Positions 58,027 through 64,000 of a DNA stretch of 64,000 nt are shown in pieces. A model generated the notes under the pieces. It ran no database searches and was not told the DNA's origin. It saw only the letters and a program-made list of their open reading frames with translations. Source of the stretch: Brevibacterium siliguriense (GTDB lineage Bacteria > Actinomycetota > Actinomycetes > Actinomycetales > Brevibacteriaceae); contig NZ_LT629766.1 in assembly GCF_900105315.1 (NCBI RefSeq), positions 3,906,001 to 3,970,000 of the forward strand. Reading direction: 5' to 3'. Positions within the stretch are counted from its first letter, which is position 1. Every line of letters begins with the position of its first letter. Position numbers and translations under genes: made by a program.

Positions 58027-59811
58027 ATGACCGAGAGGTGGTCATCATCGGCCGATAGTTCCCGCTCCCCTTTCGGACTGCCGCGCCAGAACAGCGAACT
58101 CAGCGACTCCGATCTCTGTGCCCACATCCGTGACCACCGGCCCGAATCCGCAGCTGCACGGGCCGCCTACGGTGAGCTCTATGCCCGACATCGGCTTCCC
58201 GCATTGCATGTCGCACTGCGCCTCAACCGAAATCGTGCGCAGGCAGAAGATGCCGTCGCCGAGGCTTTCGCCAAGATCTGGCGCGCATGGGGGCGCGGGA
58301 AAGGGCCGGATGAATCCTTCAAGGCGTACCTCATGGTCGCTGTGCGCTCTGAATCGTACCGGCGCACTGCGATGGTCCGTGCCACAACGATCGTCGAACC
58401 CGATGTGCTGACGTTCCTTGCAGACAGCGAGCCGGGCGATCACGCCGCCGAGGTGGCTGAGCGCGATCAGCTGGGTCGTGCTTTCAAGACCCTCCCCGAC
58501 ACCTGGCAGAGCGCACTCATCCTCATCGACATCGATGGAACATCGACCGCTGATGCGGCCGCAACGATGGACCTGTCGTCGAATTCATTCAGTTCGCTCC
58601 TGCGTCGCGCACGAGAGGGGCTGCGGGCCGCCTATCTGCAGGAACACGTCGAACCCAGCGCCCCCGAATGCGTGGAGTACTCCTCTGCGCTTGCGCGGTT
58701 CGTGCGTCAGCAGCTGAGCCCGAAACGCGCCGAAGCGATCGAGGCTCATCTCAGTCACTGCATTCACTGCCGCCGTCAGTCGTTTGAGCTCCGCAGCATC
58801 AATGCGACGTTCCAGGCATGGATCACGCCGGCTGCTCTCGCTGCCGCACTCATCGAATGGGGCCATTTCCCGGAAGCAGCTGTGCTGCTGACGGGAGCAG
58901 GAACGGCGAACGTCGGGCCCGGTGGGCAGTCGGGTACGGTCGCCGCCGAGCCGCACTCAAGTGCGGCAGCCGCAGTGTCGAAGAGCAGCACAGGCACGGC
59001 CGCTGCCGGCAGCTCCGGAGGCAGCGCTGCCGGAATCGCGGCCGGAGCGTCGGCGGTCAAGGTTGCGATCGCAGGCATCGCTGCCAGCGCCGCCATTGCG
59101 GCCGGTGCCGCCACACTTGTGAATCTTCAGAGCGACCCCGCCCCGCAGTCTGCTGCTGCGGCAGAGACCTCCTCGGCGCCAGTTGACCCACCGAAGACGA
59201 CGCCTTCTTCGCCCTCTCCACCGCGCACGACTGAGCCGGACGGAGGAGATGAGAGCGATGAGGGCTCGGACGAACGCGAGCAGAACGTCGCTGGGCGCTC
59301 CGCTCCAGGCGATGCGGAGCGGTCGCGGGACTCCCGGAAGAACGCTCAAGCGCCGGCCCCGCAGGAAGAGACCCAGACCCCCTCCTCGTCCGACCGGCAG
59401 CAGCCGACAGACAATGACGAAGAGCAGGAACCCGCCGAGGTTCCGGCTGCGGAACCGGATGACGCCTCGTCCGAAGCGACCCCGGAGACTTCCGCACCCA
59501 CACCAGCCGCTGAGCCGACGGACTCGAACGAGCCCAGCCCCGAGCCGAGTAATCCTCCTTCGACCCCATCAGAACCGAGTTCCGACTCCTCATCGGAATC
59601 GTCGGAAGGCACTGACGATGCGGCTGCGAACAGCGACGCGGGCTCCTCGACCGCACCCAGCGAACCGGATGCAGGGGTCGACTCGGCCTCGGAAGCAGAC
59701 GCAGACGTTTCAACTGCAGCAGATGCGTCTGGCGCCTCAGATGCCGATGGAGAGGACTCTGACGAAGGCCCCCACTGCCATGTCATCGGCTGGTGGGAGT
59801 TCTGCCACTGA
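58027..59811 (+). CDS. ECF sigma factor fused to zinc-finger, membrane and extracellular domains
   Basis: 594 residues. Sigma region 2 (about 40-115: YGELYARHRLPALHVAL, AEDAVAEAFAKIWRAW) and region 4 (about 145-205: LPDTWQSALILIDIDG, LSSNSFSSLLRRAREGL) are followed by an anti-sigma-like zinc finger (HLSHCIHC near 240, H-x3-C-x2-C). One Ala/Gly-rich membrane helix is near 343-363, and about 230 Pro/Ser/Glu/Asp-rich residues would be outside the cell, ending in HCHVIGWWEFCH. It therefore combines sigma factor, tether and sensor in one chain, like the ECF groups with C-terminal extensions (ECF53 type). The ribosome-binding site is weak. Divergent from the LPXTG protein, a possible target. Confidence 0.88.
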   Translation: MTERWSSSADSSRSPFGLPRQNSELSDSDLCAHIRDHRPESAAARAAYGELYARHRLPALHVALRLNRNRAQAEDAVAEAFAKIWRAWGRGKGPDESFKAYLMVAVRSESYRRTAMVRATTIVEPDVLTFLADSEPGDHAAEVAERDQLGRAFKTLPDTWQSALILIDIDGTSTADAAATMDLSSNSFSSLLRRAREGLRAAYLQEHVEPSAPECVEYSSALARFVRQQLSPKRAEAIEAHLSHCIHCRRQSFELRSINATFQAWITPAALAAALIEWGHFPEAAVLLTGAGTANVGPGGQSGTVAAEPHSSAAAAVSKSSTGTAAAGSSGGSAAGIAAGASAVKVAIAGIAASAAIAAGAATLVNLQSDPAPQSAAAAETSSAPVDPPKTTPSSPSPPRTTEPDGGDESDEGSDEREQNVAGRSAPGDAERSRDSRKNAQAPAPQEETQTPSSSDRQQPTDNDEEQEPAEVPAAEPDDASSEATPETSAPTPAAEPTDSNEPSPEPSNPPSTPSEPSSDSSSESSEGTDDAAANSDAGSSTAPSEPDAGVDSASEADADVSTAADASGASDADGEDSDEGPHCHVIGWWEFCH

Positions 59812-59854
59812 TCCACCGCCGAAGGCGGAGAGCTCGGACTGCTCGCGGTGGATC
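59810..59854. terminator. Terminator after the sigma-factor gene
   Basis: Perfect 10-bp inverted repeat (59810-59819 with 59845-59854) with smaller internal pairing, starting in the sigma-gene stop codon, in the convergent gap to the LuxR-type gene. Confidence 0.6.
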
Positions 59855-59921
59855 GTCGCTCCGGCGCTGCTGACAACTGGCCGGCGAGTAGGCCGCCTGT
59901 CCGCGGACGATTGCCACGCAG

Positions 59922-62212
59922 TCACCTCTGCTGAGCGCGGTGGACGTGGGCCACAGCCTCGGCACGGCTGCGCACGCCGAGCTTGCGGTAGAGCGCGGAC
60001 AGGCGGTTCTTCAGCGTTCCCGACACCACTCCGAATTCGCGGGCGATCTGCGCGATCGACTTCGATGAGTCGATCGCGAACAGCAGCGACTGTTCGGCCG
60101 GGGTGAGATCGGTCTGGAAATCCGGGGACACCGGAGAAGTCTCTGGCAGTTCGAGCAGACGCTTCTGCAACACGGCCGCCGTGAGCTCTGCAGAATTGAA
60201 CGACCGCGCCACAGCCTCCCACTCGGAACAATCGGCCGAAGCGGGAATGAGCGCCTGACGAGCAGACTTCGACAACTGAGTGACGGCAAGCACCGATGCC
60301 GTGATCGCGCAGTAGTCGAGCATGTCGACGAAGGCCTCCAGCGCGTCTGCAGAACGGCCCTCGTGGTGGAGCATGTCGGCACGCAGAGCCATGGCCGAGC
60401 TCTTGAGCCTGGGCCCGTCATCGCCGGCCAACAGCTGCCCTGTGGCGGTCCACAGCGGATCATGCTGCCCGAAGACGAAGGCCTGACGCGCCTTGACGAC
60501 CGAGTACCCCGGACTCGGCGGACTCATCCGCTCGGCCAAGCCCTGCAGAGCCTTCCCCTCGCCCGCAGCGGCCAGCACGAAGCCGACGATGTTGACGATG
60601 GCCGAGAACCGTGAGGTCGGAATTCCTGTCGTCGGCAGAAGCTGAACCTGCGGACTCTCCACCAACAGCTTCGCCGCGGCCGAAGCTCGCCCTTCATACA
60701 CAAAGCACAGACTTCTCAGCACGTGCGGAATCGGCCCCAGGAATTGGGTGGGCTTCGCCTGGTCAAGTGCGATGATGATCAGTCGGGCTGCATCGAGATC
60801 GAGCCGGTCCAGGCTGCGCATCAATTCGATGCACAGGGCCGTATATTCGTCCGGCAGCACGGCCATTCCGAATCTGCGAGCGTCCTCACGTGCCCGTTCC
60901 AGGTTTCGGTCCATGTCAGATCCGTGCCCGTGCCCCATTCCGGCCAGAGCGGTCTCCACGAGCCCCGCGAGCAGCGGGTGCGGCGAGTTCGGGCATAGAC
61001 CTCGGCGAAGTGGACGACCCGCTGGAGCACGCACATCGCTTCAGGGAAGCGACCAGCCGCGATCAGATTCTGCCCGTGCTCGAGGTTGAGTTCAGCCTGC
61101 AACATCAACGTGGGCCCAGGCTCTCCCGCGCCGAGGTGGCGCAGACGTTCCCGTCCCACCTCGATGACTTTCAGTGCGGCTTCGTTCTCCCGGTTGAGCC
61201 GGTGCGTCCTCGCTTCGAGCATGGTCACCACGGACACCTCATCGGCGGTGAGTCGAGGTTCAGACTCTGCCGCCAGGAGTCCGTGTATCTCCGGCAGCAC
61301 GATGCTGGAGAAGTCGGTGGCTGAGAGCAGTGTCGGCATATCGTCGGTGCCCAGTCGCGTACGGGTCGAGTCGATGCGACGGGCGGCACTGCGAGCCAAG
61401 ATGAGGATCGGATTCTGAGCCAGCACATCCTCGGGGACCCTGAGGTAGGCCTCGATGGCGCTGGGCACATCGATGAAGACATTGACCGAACGGCGTGCCC
61501 AGCCGCGTTCAAGCACGTGCCAGTCACGTAGCTCGAGGACCAGATCGATGACCTCGGTCAGACCTTCGCGCCTGTCCGAACGCTGTCGGCCGATGGAATC
61601 AGAGATCGCAGCTCCGAGAGCCTCACGCGGGCTTCTGGCGGCTGAGTCGGAACCGCACGTGACGATTCGACGCATGAGCATTCGAATCATGGGCGGGACC
61701 GTGAACACCTCATCGGCGTCGGTCGGGACTGTCAGGAGTCCCTCATCGATGAGGAGCGAAGTGAGTCCTTCAGGCGAGGAACCCGCTGATGCTGCCACCT
61801 CTGCGGCGGCGAAGGCGGAATGGACCAGATCAACCATGGCCGAGGTGATCCGCGGGGCCCACGCGAAGAGGGTCAGCAGGTAGAGCACTCCGGATTCGCG
61901 CTTGGCGCCCTCGATCTTCGGCGTCAACGCTGGTGAAAGCATTGCATCGATGCGGTCGGGGTCATTATCGGTCAGCGGTATGCCGGCTTTGACACGTGCT
62001 CGTACGAGCGCGTCGGCGATACGGATGCGGCCTCCGCTGGAGCTGAAGAGCTGTTCGAGAGCGGTCGGCGACAGCTCATCGCTGTGGCCGACCGCCTCGG
62101 CGAAGTTTTCGATGGACGATGCGCGAGGACCGAACTGGGAATCGAATCCGGAGTCCTTCAGGGGAGTCGCCTCGTCATTGCTTTTGGGTTCTATAGGGGA
62201 GGTACTGGTCAC
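59922..62212 (-). pseudogene. Large LuxR-type regulator, frameshifted
   Basis: The N-terminal part runs in one frame from GTG 62212 (VTSTSPIEPKSN) to VVHFAEVYAR near 60990. The C-terminal part continues in the neighbouring frame from NSPHPLLAGLVETAL to the LuxR helix-turn-helix near the end (LTPAEQSLLFAIDSSKSIAQ, FGVVSGTLKNRLSALYRKLG). One missing base around 60986-60993 explains both; repaired, the protein has about 763 residues with a helical TPR-like body. No ATP-binding motif was found at the N-terminus, unlike classical LAL/MalT proteins. It converges with the sigma-factor gene. Error or true decay cannot be separated here. Confidence 0.8.
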
Positions 62213-62553
62213 GGCACGGTTCTTCTCTGCTAGTGCGGCGGCTGCCGACGGACAGTGGGGAAATGCCACAAGGAGGGGAAATGCGGCGTTGGGCAGTTGC
62301 CAGAGTACCGCATCGTCTCAGTACCGCTGGTGAACCGAGAGCATTTCACGGCTTGCCTGCGGCAAATCTCATGGTTTGCACATCAGTTGATCATCGATTC
62401 GAACTTCAACGGCGAATCGTGCCGAAGCCGGAGAAGCTCAGACAGCTCGAACGCGAGGAACGCATCAAGTGTGCTTCAGTCCCGACCGACAGCGCACCGT
62501 CGCGGCAGGCGACGGCGCCCACGGTGGGATCGTGAGCGAGCACAGCAGGCCCG
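62213..62553. other. 341-bp intergenic region
   Basis: Between the response regulator end and the LuxR-type start, both leftward. No gene, hairpin or clear promoter could be supported; it should hold the LuxR-type promoter. Confidence 0.5.
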
Positions 62554-63255
62554 TCACACCCACCGATACTCGTACTCCGGCCGCCCGGGAGTTCCGTGCC
62601 GGGGCTGCTTGACCGCCTGCTTCGTCGAGACGAGATGCTCGAGGTACCGGCGGACGGTGACGCGGGACAGGTCGAGGCCCTGCCCCACCTCGGTGGCGGA
62701 GACCGGGACTGCGGAATCGCGGACGAAAGCGGACACTGCGTCCAAAGTCTCGGCGATGAGGCCCTTCGGCAGGGTCGTCGACGAGACCGACCGCAGCGCT
62801 GAGAGCGCATTGTCCACCGACGCCTGAGTCGCCAACGACCCCGAGCCCGTGAGTCCGCGCCTGAACTCGCGCTGGTTCTCCAACTTCTCCCGGAACACAG
62901 CGAAGGTGAAGGGCTTGATGAGGTACTGCGTGATGCCCGACGAGATCGCCGAGCGGATCACCTGCAGATGCCGCACCGCGGTGATCGCAATGATGTCGAC
63001 GTCCTGACCGCGGGAGTTCAGCCATCCGGCCACCTCCAGGCCATGCGAATCCGTGAGGTTCATATCGAGCAGAGCGATATCGACGGGGCGGCCTGCCGCA
63101 GCGAGTTCGTCGAAGCGTTCGATCGCCTCATGTCCGCCCAGGCAGGTTCCGGCCACCTCGAATCCCGGCACGCGCTCCACGAAGTCCGCGTGTGCCTGTG
63201 CCGTCAGCGGATCGTCCTCGACGATGAGCACCCGCAACACAGCATCATCACTCAC
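62554..63255 (-). CDS. Response regulator, CitB/DpiA family
   Basis: 233 residues. The receiver domain has LRVLIVEDDPLTAQAHADFV, the phospho-acceptor in ALLDMNLTDSHG and the conserved Lys in YLIKPFTFAVF. The C-terminal DNA-binding part (ATEVGQGLDLSRVTVRRYLE) is that of CitB/DcuR regulators. GTG 63255 is chosen because AAGGAG lies seven bases upstream. It overlaps the kinase stop by eight bases. Family members control uptake of citrate, C4-dicarboxylates or other carboxylates. Confidence 0.93.
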   Translation of the reverse strand: MSDDAVLRVLIVEDDPLTAQAHADFVERVPGFEVAGTCLGGHEAIERFDELAAAGRPVDIALLDMNLTDSHGLEVAGWLNSRGQDVDIIAITAVRHLQVIRSAISSGITQYLIKPFTFAVFREKLENQREFRRGLTGSGSLATQASVDNALSALRSVSSTTLPKGLIAETLDAVSAFVRDSAVPVSATEVGQGLDLSRVTVRRYLEHLVSTKQAVKQPRHGTPGRPEYEYRWV

Positions 63256-64000
63256 GTGGGTCTCCTTCCGTCCGCTCACTGCCGGCGCCGGAACCGTCAT
63301 CCCTGCTGCGGTCCTCCGCTGAATCGTAGCCGTCTGCCGCATTCGCGTCCCCCAGCGGAAGCGTGATCGTGAAGATCGCGCCGCCATCGGAGTCGACATC
63401 GATCTGCCCGCCGAGGCGGCTCACCGCCTGCCGGACCAAGACGAGCCCGAATCCGTGCCGTCCCAAGCCTGCGACCTCAGGTTTCGCCGAGGCACCGAGG
63501 TGGAAGAGCGCGTCGACGTCTTCGACCGCGACCCCGGTGCCGGAGTCGGCGATGGTGATGATGAGTTCCCCGTCCGCTGCGACGAAGTCCGCCCACACAT
63601 GTTTCTCGTCCGACTCCGCGACTGCGTCGAAGGCGTTGTCGAGGAGGTTGCCGGCGACGGTGACGAGGTCGCGGGCGTCTAGTCGTTCGGGAGGGAGTTC
63701 GCCGGTGGCGGTGACAGTGAGTTCGATGCCGCGCTCGTGGGCCTGAGCGGCCTTGCCGATCATGAGCGCGGTGATGAAAGGTTCGTCGAGGGAAGCGACG
63801 AAGGAATCCGTCAGCCGTTGCGACTCCTGCTCATCCTTGACCGCGAAGTCGAGTGCCTCCCGGGCACGCCCGAGCTCGATGAGCGTGGAGACCGTGTGCA
63901 GCCGATTCGCGTGCTCATGGGTCTGCGCCCGCAGCGCCTCGGACAGGGTCGTCATCGTCGCCAGCTCCCCGGTGAGCTCCTGGATGTCCGTGCGATCGCG
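63248..64000 (-). CDS. Sensor histidine kinase, CitA/DcuS family (5' end missing)
   Basis: The frame stays open to the right window edge (RDRTDIQELTGELAT before the first internal ATG), so the sensor part is outside. Visible are the H-box LRAQTHEHANRLHTVSTLIEL, typical of the CitA/DcuS group, and the ATPase domain: N-box VAGNLLDNAFDAVA, G1 IADSGTGV, G2 GLGRHGFGLVLVRQ and ITLPL. The tail is Asp/Ser-rich. It forms a pair with the overlapping response regulator. The PAS/ligand domain needed to guess the carboxylate is not in the window. Confidence 0.93.
   Translation of the reverse strand, partial: RDRTDIQELTGELATMTTLSEALRAQTHEHANRLHTVSTLIELGRAREALDFAVKDEQESQRLTDSFVASLDEPFITALMIGKAAQAHERGIELTVTATGELPPERLDARDLVTVAGNLLDNAFDAVAESDEKHVWADFVAADGELIITIADSGTGVAVEDVDALFHLGASAKPEVAGLGRHGFGLVLVRQAVSRLGGQIDVDSDGGAIFTITLPLGDANAADGYDSAEDRSRDDGSGAGSERTEGDPRE

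Noticed and set aside
57563..58048. 161-codon and 61-codon minus-strand frames in the adhesin/sigma intergenic region
   Set aside because: Third-position GC near background and start codons not properly spaced from the AAGGAG; not enough to call a gene.

Overview
The window is GC-rich, densely packed DNA from an actinobacterium. A Brevibacterium-like member of the Micrococcales is the best guess. This rests on general style: LPXTG surface protein, stand-alone 73-residue biotin carrier, DUF222/HNH protein, GTG starts and ATGA-coupled operons. No rRNA or tRNA gene, CRISPR array, transposase or integrase was seen, so the species is not fixed.

Layout. (1) 1-7636: a peptide-type ABC importer (permease cut by the window edge, plus lipoprotein), a TetR regulator, and a coupled operon of an alpha/beta hydrolase with the fluoroacetate-dehalogenase signature, an M20 carboxypeptidase (frameshifted here) and an S9 peptidase. 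The same operator-like sequence precedes the importer/TetR and the hydrolase operon, so they look like one regulon. (2) 7785-12170: NagB with a FadR-type GntR regulator, an SPFH/band-7 protein and malic enzyme. (3) 12872-15307: a DUF222/HNH protein behind an AT-richer stretch. (4) 15562-23095: PucR-type regulator, tiny membrane protein, NCS1 permease, alcohol dehydrogenase, aldehyde dehydrogenase and ureohydrolase, which reads as a pathway for a guanidino alcohol or aldehyde. (5) 23291-25552: cytochrome P450 with its own PDR-type reductase.

(6) 25971-50426 is a large catabolic island: acyl-CoA dehydrogenase, APH-type kinase, NitT/TauT-type ABC importer, quinone-oxidoreductase-like protein, three-part acyl-CoA carboxylase, ADP-forming acyl-CoA synthetase, LysR regulator, three SDRs (one with an in-frame amber codon), Baeyer-Villiger monooxygenase, two alpha/beta hydrolases, TRAP transporter and histidine phosphatase. 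Together they suggest uptake of an alcohol or ketone, oxidation to a ketone, Baeyer-Villiger conversion to an ester or lactone, hydrolysis, CoA activation, dehydrogenation and carboxylation. Two different operator-like sequences recur at promoters inside this island.

(7) 50501-53938: arsenic resistance (flavoprotein, ArsC, Acr3, divergent ArsR). (8) 53983-55318: DUF2000 protein and AraC regulator. (9) 55378-59811: a vWA/LPXTG surface protein divergent from an ECF sigma factor fused to a zinc-finger, membrane-anchored, extracellular tail. (10) 59922-64000: a frameshifted LuxR-type regulator and a CitB/CitA-type two-component system cut by the right edge.

Three genes are interrupted: two by an apparent single missing base and one by a single stop codon. 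Sequencing error or recent decay must be separated before drawing biology from them.
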